Numbered from the stretch's first letter, positions 17,916-27,582 are shown. The stretch is 64,000 bases of DNA from Arthrobacter sp. ISL-28 (GCF_018613875.1 NZ_JAGGPJ010000015.1:62001-126000), one strand, 5' to 3'. Notes: generated by a model not told the origin, from the letters alone. Translations and numbers: made by a program.

Positions 17916-18665
17916 CTAGCGTCCGCGCTGCGGGCGGGCTTTATAGGGATCGATGCCCTTGGGGATGGGGAGCCGGTTGCCCAGCGAAGAGATCCGCTTG
18001 GAAACCGCGCTCACCTCGATCTTGGTGAGTTCCTTGTCCAGTTTGTTCATCTTCTTGGCAACCTGGCTGATGGGCGTCTGGCCGTCGCCGCGGCCGCTCT
18101 CAATCACGTGGATGGTGACATTGGGAAGAATCCGCGCAAGCTTCTTGCGCTCCGCATCCAGCAGCGGCTTTACCCGGTGGGAGGGGCCTTCGCTGACCAG
18201 CACGACGCCGGGACGGCCGATGGCGCGGAAGACGGCGTCCTGGGTGCGGGGGTTGACCGCCACGGGCTGTTCCTCGGTGATCCAGCCGCGCTTCAGTGTG
18301 CTGAGGGCGGCCCCGGATGCGCCCGGCTGATTCTCGATCTGCGCGAAGGCCGCGCGTTCGGCGCGCCTGGACAGGATGAAGGTGGCAGCGAGCAGGCCCA
18401 GCGGGATGCCGATAATCAGGGCGGTAATCCAGTTTTCCAGCAGCAGGCCCACAACGAGGCTGACGGCCACGATACCCAGGAAAGCCAGCAGCATGAGCCA
18501 CGGAACCATCGGGTCGTGGCGGCGCGTCATGTTGAAGACTTCGCCCATCTGCTTGAGCCGGCTGGGCTTCTTGACCTTCGGCTCTTTTGGCTTGCGTGAA
18601 AAGAGGGCACGCTTGCGAGCTTCAGGCACGGGGGTGCTGTTACTGGAATCAGGGGATTTCGCCAT
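17916..18665 (-). CDS. DUF4191 family membrane protein
   Basis: 249 aa. A basic N-terminus (FSRKPKEPKVKKPSRLKQMGEVFNMTRRHDP) precedes two adjacent transmembrane helices (about residues 53-72 and 75-96) and a soluble C-terminal domain containing PGVVLVSEGPSHRVKPLL and ending in basic residues. This is the conserved actinobacterial DUF4191 family (Rv2219-like), which lies beside lipA and glnA1 in Mycobacterium; function unknown. TAGAAT sits 9 bp before the ATG, giving a very short leader. It is downstream of lipA but separated by a terminator. Confidence 0.9.
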   Translation of the reverse strand: MAKSPDSSNSTPVPEARKRALFSRKPKEPKVKKPSRLKQMGEVFNMTRRHDPMVPWLMLLAFLGIVAVSLVVGLLLENWITALIIGIPLGLLAATFILSRRAERAAFAQIENQPGASGAALSTLKRGWITEEQPVAVNPRTQDAVFRAIGRPGVVLVSEGPSHRVKPLLDAERKKLARILPNVTIHVIESGRGDGQTPISQVAKKMNKLDKELTKIEVSAVSKRISSLGNRLPIPKGIDPYKARPQRGR

Positions 18666-18693
18666 AGTGCCTTAATTCTACGTGATGCACGAC

Positions 18694-18733
18694 AAAGGGC
18701 TGGACTCCGGAAGGCTCCGGTGTCCAGCCCTTT
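18694..18733. terminator. intrinsic terminator of lipA
   Basis: AAAGGGCTGGAC (18694-18705) pairs with GTCCAGCCCTTT (18722-18733), with an inner CCGG/CCGG stem. T-runs flank both sides. It separates lipA from the DUF4191 gene. Confidence 0.85.
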
Positions 18734-18751
18734 TCTGCAAGCAGGGTGGTG

Positions 18752-19759
18752 CTAGGAGTGCGCCGCGAGAAGCGAGCTCGCCTCCTGGCGGGTGCTTCCG
18801 GAGCTTTCGATGTGTGCGAGCTCGGCGGGGATTTCCCAGCCCTTCTTGCGCATCGCCGTCGCCCACAGCCGTCCGGCCCGGTACGAGGAGCGAACGAGGG
18901 GACCGGACATGACGCCCAGGAAGCCGATCTCGTCCGCTTCCTGCTGCAGGTCCACGAATTCCTGCGGCTTGACCCAGCGGTCCACGGGCAGGTGGCGTTC
19001 GCTCGGGCGCAGGTACTGCGTGATGGTGATGAGGTCGCAGCCGGCGTCGTGCAGGTCCCGGAGTGCCTCGGAGATCTCTTCCCGGGTTTCCCCCATGCCG
19101 AGGATGAGGTTGGACTTAGTGACCATGCCCAGGTTGCGCCCCTGGGTGATGACGTCCAGGGACCGCTCGTAGCGGAAGGCCGGGCGGATGCGCTTGAAGA
19201 TGCGCGGCACGGTTTCTACGTTGTGGGCGAAGACCTCAGGCTTGGAATCGCAGATCGCCTGGATGTGTTCGGGCTTGCCCGAGAAATCGGGAATCAGGAG
19301 TTCGACGCCGGTGCCGGGGTTGAGCTCGTGGATCTTGCGGACGGTTTCGGCGTACAGCCAGACTCCCTCGTCTTCGAGGTCGTCGCGGGCGACACCGGTG
19401 ACCGTGGCGTAGCGCAGCTGCATGGCCTGGACCGAGCGGGCCACCTTGGTGGGTTCGAAGATGTCGACCGGTGAGGGCTTGCCGGTGTCGATCTGGCAGA
19501 AATCGCAGCGCCGTGTGCATTCCGATCCGCCGATCAGGAAGGTCGCTTCCTTGTCCTCCCAGCACTCAAAGATGTTGGGGCAGCCAGCTTCCTCACAGAC
19601 GGTGTGCAGGCCTTCCTTCTTGACCAGGTTCTTGAGCTGGACAAACTCCGGGCCCATCTGGACCTTGGCTTTGATCCAATCCGGCTTGCGCTCCACCGGG
19701 GTGGCCGCATTCCGCTGCTCGATGCGCAGCATTTTTCGGCCTTCTGGTGCCAGTGTCAC
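18752..19759 (-). CDS. lipA: lipoyl synthase
   Basis: 335 aa. Radical-SAM enzyme that inserts two sulfurs into octanoyl groups on lipoyl domains. The radical-SAM cluster Cys are C81, C85 and C88 (CTRRCDFC). The auxiliary cluster Cys are C55, C60 and C66 ([12 protein letters not shown]). The C-terminal [11 protein letters not shown] contains the usual RSSY serine. The GTG start overlaps the lipB stop by 4 bp (GTGA), so the pair is translationally coupled. Its products serve the E2 encoded at 28-30 kb. Confidence 0.98.
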   Translation of the reverse strand: MTLAPEGRKMLRIEQRNAATPVERKPDWIKAKVQMGPEFVQLKNLVKKEGLHTVCEEAGCPNIFECWEDKEATFLIGGSECTRRCDFCQIDTGKPSPVDIFEPTKVARSVQAMQLRYATVTGVARDDLEDEGVWLYAETVRKIHELNPGTGVELLIPDFSGKPEHIQAICDSKPEVFAHNVETVPRIFKRIRPAFRYERSLDVITQGRNLGMVTKSNLILGMGETREEISEALRDLHDAGCDLITITQYLRPSERHLPVDRWVKPQEFVDLQQEADEIGFLGVMSGPLVRSSYRAGRLWATAMRKKGWEIPAELAHIESSGSTRQEASSLLAAHS

Positions 19760-20424
19760 AGTAGAGCTCCTTCGGGGGTTGCAACTAGGGCGTCTTCATT
19801 GTTGCGCAGTTCCTCGATGATCCGCGAAACGAGATCAGCCGGCGCCACATCGCGGCCGGTCTCCTGGGCGATGGTAGTTACGTCGGCATCGGTGATTCCG
19901 CAGGCAATGATCTGGGCGTAGGGGGCCAGATCATTGTTGCAGTTGATGGCAAAGCCATGCATTGTGACTCCCTGGGAGACCCTTATGCCAATGGCGGCGA
20001 TCTTGCGGTCGGGGCCCTTGTCGTCCGCGGTAATCCAGACGCCAGCGCGGCCCTTGATCCGGACACCCGTAATTCCGTAGTCGGCCAGGACCGCAATGAT
20101 CACGGCCTCGAGGCGCTCAACGTAGTCGCGGATCCCGGCCCTGTTCTTCAGCCTGATGATGGGGTAGCCCACGAGCTGCCCCGGTCCGTGCCAGGTGAGC
20201 TTGCCGCCTCGGTCCACCGGTACAACAGGGGTGCCGTCGAAGGGGCGCTCGTGATCCTCCGTGAGTTTGCCGGCGGTGTAGACGGCGGAGTGTTCGAGCA
20301 GAAGAACTGTGCTGCGGGCCTTGCCGGCCAATACGTTCTCGTGGATTTCGCGCTGGAGGTCCCAGGCGTGCGAGTAATCCACGAAATCCGGGGCAAGACC
20401 CAGCTGTGTGAACTCAAGAGTCAT
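19756..20424 (-). CDS. lipB: lipoyl(octanoyl) transferase
   Basis: 222 aa. Moves octanoyl groups from acyl carrier protein to lipoyl domains. Motifs are [29 protein letters not shown] and [12 protein letters not shown]. Catalytic residues are C175 (ACGITDADV) and K141 (DRKIAAIG). The ATG at 20424 starts at the conserved N-terminus, and a TAAGCT hexamer lies 7 bp upstream. The longer reading adds 19 unrelated residues. It is the first gene of the lipB-lipA operon. Confidence 0.96.
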   Translation of the reverse strand: MTLEFTQLGLAPDFVDYSHAWDLQREIHENVLAGKARSTVLLLEHSAVYTAGKLTEDHERPFDGTPVVPVDRGGKLTWHGPGQLVGYPIIRLKNRAGIRDYVERLEAVIIAVLADYGITGVRIKGRAGVWITADDKGPDRKIAAIGIRVSQGVTMHGFAINCNNDLAPYAQIIACGITDADVTTIAQETGRDVAPADLVSRIIEELRNNEDALVATPEGALL

Positions 20425-20561
20425 GGCATCCAGCTTAGACCCCGGCCAGCGTCCTGCCCGATAGTGTGCCCAAGCTCTCACCCGGCTGCGGAGTCGAGGC
20501 GGCCCGCCTCCCCTGTGGATAACTTCTGCAGGCTTCGCCGGTTTCCGGTACTCCTTAAGCC

Positions 20562-22226
20562 ATGGACGAGGTGAGGCAGGAAGCTGATCATTCTACGGAC
20601 GGTGAACCCACTGTTTCCGGCTACCGGGTATGCCGCCGGCTGGGGAGCGGAGGGAGCGCCACAGTCTGGCTGGTGACCAAGGAGTCCAGCGGGCAGAAGC
20701 TGGCCCTTAAGTGCTTGGCCGGGGTGCCGGGGCGCCTAGCGGAGGAGGATGCCCAGGAGGATGTCCGCCGGGAGATCCTGGTGATGTCCGTCCTGGACCA
20801 CGAGCACCTGGTCAAGGCGCACGACGTGGTCAGGCTCGGCGAAGCCGGGGAAAACACGCTCGCGATCCTCATGGACTACGCTCCGGGCGGCTCCTTGGGC
20901 CAGCTGGTCACTGCGCGGGGAAGGCTCAGTGTGGGGGAAACCGTGACCGTCCTGACGCCCATCGCCCGGGTGTTGGGCTACCTCCACGGCAAAGGGTTCA
21001 CTCACTCGGACGTATCCCCGGGAAACGTACTCTTTTCCGGGCATGGAAAGCCCCTGCTCGCCGACCTCGGGGTGGCGCGGATGGTGGGCGATCCGGCCGG
21101 TTCTCCCGACGTCGGGACGGCAGGTTTCAGGGATCCTTCGCCCGTGGACGCCATCCGGGCGGGACTGCAGCCGTGGCGCGATGTCTACGCAGTTGCCGCG
21201 CTTGGCTGGTACTGCCTCACCGGAGCGGCGCCCCCGCCCGCACGGGACAGGGCGCCCCTTTCACTGTTGGTTCCGGACGTTCCCGCTGAGCTTGCCGCCG
21301 CCCTGGAGGCAGGCCTGGGCGAGGACCGGCGGCAGCGGCCGGACGCCGCGGATCTGGCCATTGCCATCTACCGGAGCGCCAGTGCAGTTCCCGTGGACCT
21401 TTCGCGCTCGGCGCACCCGGCCGTCCTTCCGGAGTTGCTGACACGCAGGCCGGAGCCGCCATCCCGGAGGCGGCAGCGGGAGCGGATCCGCGCGTGGGGG
21501 AGACGGGTGTGCTCGTCCCCACCTGCCAGGGCGTTCCGGCAACGCCGGTGGGCGGTCAGGATAGACGACCGGCGGCGGAGTCATCCAAGGCATGCCGCAG
21601 CGGCCGCGCCGCACCGCCGTCGGGCAACCGCCTGGGGCCGCCTTCTCGCCGTTCCCGTCATTGCAGCCGCATGCCTGCTCCTGGCGCTGCACCTGCCATT
21701 GAATGAGCCTCCGGGGCCTGTGGCAGCCTGGCAGGCAATGGGTGGAGCGCCCGCGACCCAGGACCCGGGATCCGAGCCGGGCGGGGCAGCTGATCCGAAG
21801 CGCACACCGGTTCCGGAGGCTGTCCGCAGCCAGCTTCAGTCCGGCGATCCCGCTGAAGCTGCCAAAGGACTGGCCTGGCTCCGCTCGCTGGCCTTGAGCG
21901 AGGGAAGGCTGGACCTGCTCGGCGAGGTCAACGCCGGGAACTCGCCTGCGGCAGCCGCGGACTTCCGGATCAGCAACCGGCTGCAGCGATCCGGGACCGT
22001 ACTGGCCGGGTTCACCACGAGCCTCACGGGCATCCGGCGCCTGCCGGAAAGCACAGGGACGCGGGCCGTGGTCGCGGTGGCGGCTGAGGCGTCCGGTTAT
22101 GAGGAGCGGACCGTAGCCGGGGCTCTGGTCGCCACTGGCGCACCGCAGGCGGGCCGTGAGCTACGGCTGGTCCTGCTCCGGGTGGACGGCAAGTGGCTGA
22201 TCTCGGAGATCCTGCCAGCCGACTGA
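20562..22226 (+). CDS. membrane-anchored Ser/Thr protein kinase-like protein with atypical catalytic loop
   Basis: 554 aa. Kinase domain about residues 18-275: glycine loop LGSGGSATVWLV, VAIK-type Lys50 (LALKCL), and catalytic loop HSDVSPGN at 148-155, where Asp150 and Asn155 are kept but the usual Arg and Lys of HRDxKxxN are Ser149 and Ser152. The metal-binding DFG is DLG at 168-170. A basic juxtamembrane stretch and one transmembrane helix (about 358-380) follow, then a soluble outer domain of about 170 residues with no PASTA repeats. It may be a weak kinase or a pseudokinase. No PP2C phosphatase is adjacent. Confidence 0.85.
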   Translation: MDEVRQEADHSTDGEPTVSGYRVCRRLGSGGSATVWLVTKESSGQKLALKCLAGVPGRLAEEDAQEDVRREILVMSVLDHEHLVKAHDVVRLGEAGENTLAILMDYAPGGSLGQLVTARGRLSVGETVTVLTPIARVLGYLHGKGFTHSDVSPGNVLFSGHGKPLLADLGVARMVGDPAGSPDVGTAGFRDPSPVDAIRAGLQPWRDVYAVAALGWYCLTGAAPPPARDRAPLSLLVPDVPAELAAALEAGLGEDRRQRPDAADLAIAIYRSASAVPVDLSRSAHPAVLPELLTRRPEPPSRRRQRERIRAWGRRVCSSPPARAFRQRRWAVRIDDRRRSHPRHAAAAAPHRRRATAWGRLLAVPVIAAACLLLALHLPLNEPPGPVAAWQAMGGAPATQDPGSEPGGAADPKRTPVPEAVRSQLQSGDPAEAAKGLAWLRSLALSEGRLDLLGEVNAGNSPAAAADFRISNRLQRSGTVLAGFTTSLTGIRRLPESTGTRAVVAVAAEASGYEERTVAGALVATGAPQAGRELRLVLLRVDGKWLISEILPAD

Positions 22227-22243
22227 CACAGTGCGCACAAACA

Positions 22244-23137
22244 TCAGGTGCCGCTGGCAACCCACTCGGCGGCCCGCCGCAGGTCGGGATGCTGCCACTC
22301 GAAGCCGGCGTCCTTCAGGAGGCCCGGTTCCATCCGTTGGCTGGCCAGCAGGAGCTCGTCGGCCAGCTTTCCCATCACCAGCCGAAGTGCGGGCGCCGGA
22401 ACACGGAACACGGCGGGCCTGTGCAGGGCCGATGCGAGTTCGGCCACCAGGGTGTTGACGTCGGTGGGTTCGGGGGCCGAGACGTTGACGGGACCCGAAA
22501 GGGTGGATGCAAGGAGGAAACTGAAAGCGGCGGACAGGTCCGGCAGCGTGATCCATGGCCAGTACTGGCGGCCGCTGCCCAGCGGGCCGCCCACGCCCAG
22601 GCGCAACAGCGGCAGCAGCCTGCCCAGGGCCCCTCCAGAGCGGCTCAGCACCACCGCCGTCCGCGGTGTCACCAGCCGGATACCGGCAGGGGCCTCATGG
22701 GCGGCGGCTTCCCACTCGACGCAGATCCGGGCCATGATGCCGGCCCCGGCGGGTGATCCCTCGTGCAGGACAGCAGTCCCTGCGTCACCGTAATAGCCGG
22801 CTCCGGACTGGCTGAGGAACGTTGACGGGGGTGTGGCGAGGTGCTTCATGGCAGTGGCAAGGGTCCGTGTCGGATCCAGCCGTGACCGGAAAAGCTCATC
22901 GATCCGGCGGCGCGTCCATGGCCGGTCACCGATACCGGCACCGCACAGGTTGATGACGGCGTCGGCGCCCTCGAGGCAGGCAGGGTCGAGCTGGCCGGCG
23001 GACGGGTCCCAGCGCACCTCCGCTGCAGAAGCGGGCGCCCTCCGGACCAGCCGTATGACATCGTGGCCTTCCGAGACCAGGCGGGAGGAGAGATGAGTTC
23101 CGATGAGCCCGGAGGCGCCGGCCATGACGATTCGCAT
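22244..23137 (-). CDS. TIGR01777 (SDR39U1-type) NAD(P)-dependent epimerase
   Basis: 297 aa. Extended short-chain dehydrogenase: the nucleotide loop GASGLIGTHLSSRL is at the N-terminus, an SGAGYYG segment lies mid-protein, and a C-terminal DUF1731-like tail contains RVPAPALRLVMGKLADELLLASQRMEP and LKDAGFEWQHPDL. Physiological substrate unknown. In Mycobacterium its homologue (Rv2216) lies between dlaT and lipB; here the kinase gene intervenes. The ATG at 23137 begins directly with the Rossmann strand MRIVMAGASG; the long upstream extension is not credible. Confidence 0.92.
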   Translation of the reverse strand: MRIVMAGASGLIGTHLSSRLVSEGHDVIRLVRRAPASAAEVRWDPSAGQLDPACLEGADAVINLCGAGIGDRPWTRRRIDELFRSRLDPTRTLATAMKHLATPPSTFLSQSGAGYYGDAGTAVLHEGSPAGAGIMARICVEWEAAAHEAPAGIRLVTPRTAVVLSRSGGALGRLLPLLRLGVGGPLGSGRQYWPWITLPDLSAAFSFLLASTLSGPVNVSAPEPTDVNTLVAELASALHRPAVFRVPAPALRLVMGKLADELLLASQRMEPGLLKDAGFEWQHPDLRRAAEWVASGT

Positions 23138-23200
23138 GATCCATCTCACCACGCCCCGGCACAGTTGCAGCACCTCCCGGCTGCCCCTGTTGACTTTGAC

Positions 23201-23206
23201 TATGAT
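23201..23206 (+). promoter_or_regulatory. -10 hexamer of the Tricorn-like gene
   Basis: TATGAT ends exactly 6 bp before the ATG at 23213, with no Shine-Dalgarno sequence. This indicates a leaderless mRNA and sets the start codon. Confidence 0.6.
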
Positions 23207-23212
23207 CGTACG

Positions 23213-26200
23213 ATGACCTCTTCGAGCTACTTCCGTTTCCCGCATCTTCACGGCGATCTGGTCACCTTTGTGGCCGAGGACGACGTCTGGATCGCGCCCC
23301 TCGGCGGGGGCCGTTCGTGGCGAGTTTCCTCCCTGCAACAACCTGCCCGCAATCCCCGGTTCACGCCGGACGGCAAGAAGCTCGTCTGGACAGTCCTGCA
23401 GGGCTCGGCGCCGGAGGTTGTCATCGCCGACGTCGACGGCGGCGGGTACCGCCAGCTGACCTTCTTCGGGCACAGCACCACCAGAGTCAAAGGCTTCACC
23501 CCCGGGGGCGACGTGGTGGTCACCAGCGCGTTCCGCCAGGCCGAGGGACGGCACACACACGCCTACCGCCTCTCCACCGAGGGCGGTTGGGCCGAGGAAC
23601 TGCCCTTCGGACCCGTTGAATCCGTGGCATTCGGCCCGGAAGTCGGAGACGAGAAGCCCGTGGTGGTGGCCAGCGTCCTCTCACGCGAACCCGCCTGGTG
23701 GAAGCGCTACCGTGGCGGCACGGCCGGCAAGCTCTGGATCGATGCGGACGGCAACAGCGAGTTTGAACGGCTGCTGCCGGACCTTGAGGGCAACCTGGCA
23801 GACCCCATGTGGGTGGACGGACGTATTGCCTTCCTCTCGGACCACGAAGGCTACGGCAACCTGTACTCGGTCCTGCCCAACGGCAGCGACCTCCGACGCC
23901 ACACAGACCATGAACACTTCTATGTTCGGCACGCGTCCACAGACGGTAAGCGGGTCATCTTCGAGTCCGCCGGTGAACTGTGGATCCTTCATGACCTGGC
24001 CTCCGACGCCGTCAGGCTTGAGGTCTCGCTGGGTTCGGCTTCGCAGGGACGCCGTCCGTCGCTGCTTGCAGTCGCCAAGCACCTGGGCGATGTGCGCCCG
24101 GACGCCACCGGGGTGGCAAGCGCCGTCGAGGCCCACGGGACCATCCACTGGCTGCGGCACAAGGACGGCCCTTCCCGCGTGGTCGAAGCCACTCCTGGCG
24201 TCCGGGCCAGGCTTCCCCGCCCCCTGACGGAGGGCCGGATCGCCTATGTGGCGGATCATGACGGCGAGGAGGCCCTGTTCATCAGGGAGATAGCCCCGCA
24301 GCTCGACACCACGGCGGCTGCCGCGGCCCGGCCCGCCAGTGCACACGAATCAGGAACTGCGGCGCGGCCGGAATCACCTAATTCGGCGGCACCCGTTCCC
24401 GTTCTGCCGAGTCCTGTCTCGGCTGCCGGCGTGGTGGGTCCAGATCTCGGCGTCAGCATCGTGGACGATTCACAGGCCGACGTCGCTTCCGCTGCCGCGG
24501 CAGAGGTGACCGACGGCCCGGCGGCGGGCGGTTCCGCCTCGGCCGGCACCGCAGCCGCCAGGGCGGCATCCAGCTGGATCGCTTTCCCGAAGCCATCGCG
24601 CGCCAGCGCCCTGGAGGCCAGCCCGGACGGCCGCTGGATTGCCATCGGAACCGCCTTCGGCGATGTTTACGTGGCGGATACCCGGGAAGGTACTATCACG
24701 GCCGTGACGAGCATCGGCGAAGGCAGCATTGAAGCGCTGTGCTGGTCGCCGGACTCGGCTTGGCTGGCGTGGTCGGAACCGGTGACCTCCTTCGGCTCCC
24801 GCAGCCGCCTGCGGCTGGCCCGCCTCGGCGCGGAAGAGTCGGGCACCGGGGCACTGGGCACCGGGGCACCGGGCGTTGCGGCCGCCGGAATCGTTGACGT
24901 GACTGACGGCCGCTTCCGTGACCAGTCGCCGTCGTTCACGCCGGACGGCAAGTTCCTCGCCTTCCTGTCCAACCGCAGTTTCGATCCGGTGTACGACGGG
25001 CATTCGTTCGACCTCTCGTTCCCCAGTCCGATCAAGCCCTATCTCGTGGCGCTGGCCGCGGACACGGCGTCGCCCTTCGGCCCCAGCGTCGACCTGTCGG
25101 TTGAGGCGGAGGGCCAGGACGGCGACGGCGGACAGTCCGGCAAGCCGGCGGAGGTGAGGGTCGATCCCGAGGGGCTCTCGCACAGGGTTATCAGCGTTCC
25201 GGTCCCGCAGGGCAACTACTCCTCACTGACCGCGGTTGACGGCGCGCTACTGTGGCTGGACAGCCCCCTTGCCGGAGTCACCGGCGACGGCAAGGCCAGC
25301 CTGGAAGACAAGAACGAGCCACCCGCCCTGGTCCGGTTTGATCTGGCCAAGCGCAAGAGCGCCACGATTGTGGACGCCCTTGACAGCTACGTCGTCTCCG
25401 GCGATGGCCGGAAGGTGGTGCTGGTCCACGACAAGCAGGTCCGCGTGGTGCCTTCCGATGCCAAGGCCGACGACGAATCCGGCCAGTTGGTCAAGGTGGA
25501 CCTCACGCGCATCCGGGTGCTCATGGATCCGCTCAGCGTCTGGGGGCAGGCGTTCGACGAAGCATGGCGGCTGCAGCGCGACTTCTTCTGGACCGAGGAC
25601 ATGGCCGGCCAGGACTGGGCGTCGATCCACAAGCGCTATCGGCCACTGGTCGACCGGCTCGGTTCGCATGATGACCTCGTTGACGTCCTCTGGGAGCTGC
25701 ACGGCGAACTCGGCACATCCCACGCGTACGTGCGGCCGGTTGAAGCGGAAAATGGCAGCAACGGCCAGGGCCGCCTTGGCGCCGACCTGGCCTTTACCGG
25801 GGAGGGCTGGGAGATCCTCCGCATCCTCGCCGGCGAATCCTCCGACCCGCTGGCGACGTCTCCGCTGTCCCGCCCCGGCGCCGCTGCCAAGCCCGGTGAT
25901 GTCCTCCTCGCCGTCGACGGCGTGCAGCTCACGGAGACCGTGACGCCCGCCGTGCAGCTGGTGGGTGCCGCCGGCCGCGCCGTTGAGCTGACCATCCGCA
26001 ACGGTGCCGCCCACGGCGCGGCCGCCGGCGCCCAACGCCGTATCGCCGTCGTCCCGATCAAGGACGAGGAGCGCCTCCGCTACCAGGACTGGGTGGCAGC
26101 GAACCGCCGCACCGTCCGGGAGGCATCCGGCGGAAGCTTCGGCTACCTGCACGTACCCGACATGATGGCGAACGGCTGGGCCCAGCTCCACCGTGACCTG

Positions 26201-26776
26201 GACACCGAAACCGCGCTCGACGGGCTCATCGTCGATGTACGGCGGAACCGCGGCGGGCACACGTCCCAGCTGGTGGCAGAACTGATCGGACGCAAGGTGA
26301 CAGGCTGGAGCATGCCTCGCGGCGAGAAGCCCCGGACCTACCCCCACCACGCACCGCGCGGGCCGGTCATCATCCTCGCGGACGAGTTTGCCGGCTCCGA
26401 CGGCGACATCATCACCCAGGTGTCGAAGCTTCGGGGGATCGGGCCGGTGATCGGGACCCGCACCTGGGGCGGCGTCGTCGGCATCGACAGCCGCTTCACG
26501 CTGGCGGACGGCACCGGAGTCACCCAGCCCCGCTACGCCACGTGGTTCGGCGGCGGCGTCGGCTGGAGCGTGGAAAACCACGGCGTTGCTCCGGACATCG
26601 AAGTGACGTTCCCGCCGCACGCCTATGCCGCCGGCCGCGACCCGCAGCTGGAGTATGGAATCGGCGCGCTGAAGGAAATGGTCCAGGAGCTTCCCACCGA
26701 CCGGCCGCCATTGCGTGAAGGCTACCGCCAGCTCCGGCCTGAGCCGTTGCCTGCCCGCCGGAAGACGGACGGCTGA
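23213..26776 (+). CDS. Tricorn-like S41 family peptidase
   Basis: 1187 aa. Resembles archaeal and actinobacterial Tricorn proteases, which degrade peptides released by the proteasome. An N-terminal beta-propeller (about residues 1-365) and a second propeller (about 450-760) with repeated FTPDGKKL/SPDSAWLAW-type blades precede the core, a PDZ-like domain and the S41 fold. Predicted catalytic residues are His837 (GTSHAYVRP) and Ser1062-Asp1063 (FAGSDGD). Between the propellers is an unusual Ala/Ser/Pro-rich insert of about 85 residues. No signal peptide, so probably cytoplasmic. PepA and a PAC2 protein are encoded within 8 kb. Confidence 0.92.
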   Translation: MTSSSYFRFPHLHGDLVTFVAEDDVWIAPLGGGRSWRVSSLQQPARNPRFTPDGKKLVWTVLQGSAPEVVIADVDGGGYRQLTFFGHSTTRVKGFTPGGDVVVTSAFRQAEGRHTHAYRLSTEGGWAEELPFGPVESVAFGPEVGDEKPVVVASVLSREPAWWKRYRGGTAGKLWIDADGNSEFERLLPDLEGNLADPMWVDGRIAFLSDHEGYGNLYSVLPNGSDLRRHTDHEHFYVRHASTDGKRVIFESAGELWILHDLASDAVRLEVSLGSASQGRRPSLLAVAKHLGDVRPDATGVASAVEAHGTIHWLRHKDGPSRVVEATPGVRARLPRPLTEGRIAYVADHDGEEALFIREIAPQLDTTAAAAARPASAHESGTAARPESPNSAAPVPVLPSPVSAAGVVGPDLGVSIVDDSQADVASAAAAEVTDGPAAGGSASAGTAAARAASSWIAFPKPSRASALEASPDGRWIAIGTAFGDVYVADTREGTITAVTSIGEGSIEALCWSPDSAWLAWSEPVTSFGSRSRLRLARLGAEESGTGALGTGAPGVAAAGIVDVTDGRFRDQSPSFTPDGKFLAFLSNRSFDPVYDGHSFDLSFPSPIKPYLVALAADTASPFGPSVDLSVEAEGQDGDGGQSGKPAEVRVDPEGLSHRVISVPVPQGNYSSLTAVDGALLWLDSPLAGVTGDGKASLEDKNEPPALVRFDLAKRKSATIVDALDSYVVSGDGRKVVLVHDKQVRVVPSDAKADDESGQLVKVDLTRIRVLMDPLSVWGQAFDEAWRLQRDFFWTEDMAGQDWASIHKRYRPLVDRLGSHDDLVDVLWELHGELGTSHAYVRPVEAENGSNGQGRLGADLAFTGEGWEILRILAGESSDPLATSPLSRPGAAAKPGDVLLAVDGVQLTETVTPAVQLVGAAGRAVELTIRNGAAHGAAAGAQRRIAVVPIKDEERLRYQDWVAANRRTVREASGGSFGYLHVPDMMANGWAQLHRDLDTETALDGLIVDVRRNRGGHTSQLVAELIGRKVTGWSMPRGEKPRTYPHHAPRGPVIILADEFAGSDGDIITQVSKLRGIGPVIGTRTWGGVVGIDSRFTLADGTGVTQPRYATWFGGGVGWSVENHGVAPDIEVTFPPHAYAAGRDPQLEYGIGALKEMVQELPTDRPPLREGYRQLRPEPLPARRKTDG

Positions 26777-26848
26777 CGCCCGACTGAGCCGGTGAACTGA
26801 GCTGACGCCGACACAGGATCAGCTCTGTCCACCGGTGGCGGGCCCACA

Positions 26849-26878
26849 GTGTGCAAAAGGTACATAGTGCGCAAAAGG
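26849..26878 (+). repeat. 13-bp direct repeat before a terminator
   Basis: AGTGTGCAAAAGG and AGTGCGCAAAAGG are spaced 18 bp apart, the second running into the terminator stem. They differ at one base and have no recognised function. Confidence 0.4.
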
Positions 26879-26922
26879 CCCTGTGCCCGGTCGGGTTTCC
26901 CGACCGGGCACAGGGCCTTTTT
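26872..26922. terminator. very strong bidirectional terminator
   Basis: A perfect 24-bp stem (26872-26895 with 26899-26922) around TTT, with A-run and T-run flanks. It serves the Tricorn-like gene on the plus strand and the convergent OsmC gene on the minus strand. Confidence 0.95.
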
Positions 26923-26963
26923 GCTGCGTGGCTACGGGCTGCTCACCAGCCAGGCTCCGGAGG

Positions 26964-27395
26964 TCAGGAGGCCGAGAGCGTGGCGTCCAACGTGATGTCG
27001 ATGCTGGCCAGTGCGCCGGAGACCGGGCAGCCGACCTTGGCTTCCGCTGCGATCTTCTGGAATTCATCGTCCGAGATGCCGGGGATCCTGGCGTTCACCG
27101 TCAGGTGGCTGCCGGTGATGCCGGTTCCCGGCTTGAACGTGACGTCCGCCTTGGTGTTGACCTCTTCCGGAGCGTGGCCGGCCTGGGCGAGTGCGTGGCT
27201 GAAGGCCATGGAGAAGCAGGCGGAGTGTGCGGCGGCGATCAGCTCTTCCGGGCTGGTCTTGCCTTCCGCAGCCTCGGTGCGGGCCTTCCAGGTGACGTTA
27301 TAGGTGCCCAGCCCGGAGCTGTCGAGCGTCGTGTTGCCGGCACCCGTCATCAGGTCGCCGTTCCATACCGTGTGTGCGGTGCGTGTTGCTGCCAT
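26964..27395 (-). CDS. OsmC family peroxiredoxin
   Basis: 143 aa. Thiol-dependent reduction of organic hydroperoxides. The two redox cysteines are C60 (HSACFSMAFS) and C123 (KVGCPVSGAL). The overall pattern (AAHSACFSMA, then LTVNARIPGISDDEFQ) fits OsmC rather than Ohr. AAGGAG lies 5 nt before the ATG at 27395, which is preferred over the GTG two codons upstream. It is a single-gene unit with terminators on both sides. Confidence 0.93.
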   Translation of the reverse strand: MAATRTAHTVWNGDLMTGAGNTTLDSSGLGTYNVTWKARTEAAEGKTSPEELIAAAHSACFSMAFSHALAQAGHAPEEVNTKADVTFKPGTGITGSHLTVNARIPGISDDEFQKIAAEAKVGCPVSGALASIDITLDATLSAS

Positions 27396-27540
27396 GTCCA
27401 CTCCTTAGCTTGGGTTCAGTTCAGGATCCGGCTAAAGGCCCGATCCTTCCTGCCCAATCCTATGGATTACCCGGCGCCGGTGCACGGGTTGTCCGCTGTC
27501 AGAGGATTATGACCGGACCGCTGCGAATTTAAGGCAAAAC

Positions 27541-27582
27541 GGCGACGGCGACGCACGCGTGGAAGGGTGCGTCGCCGTCGCC
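27541..27582 (-). terminator. intrinsic terminator of the 116-aa membrane protein gene
   Basis: GGCGACGGCGACGCAC (27541-27556) pairs with GTGCGTCGCCGTCGCC (27567-27582). On the minus strand it is followed by a T-run (complement of 27537-27539). Confidence 0.8.

Noticed and set aside
25247-26620. 457-codon frame antisense to the Tricorn-like gene
   Set aside because: Low-complexity His/Asp/Gly-rich translation in the opposite frame of a convincing protease gene.
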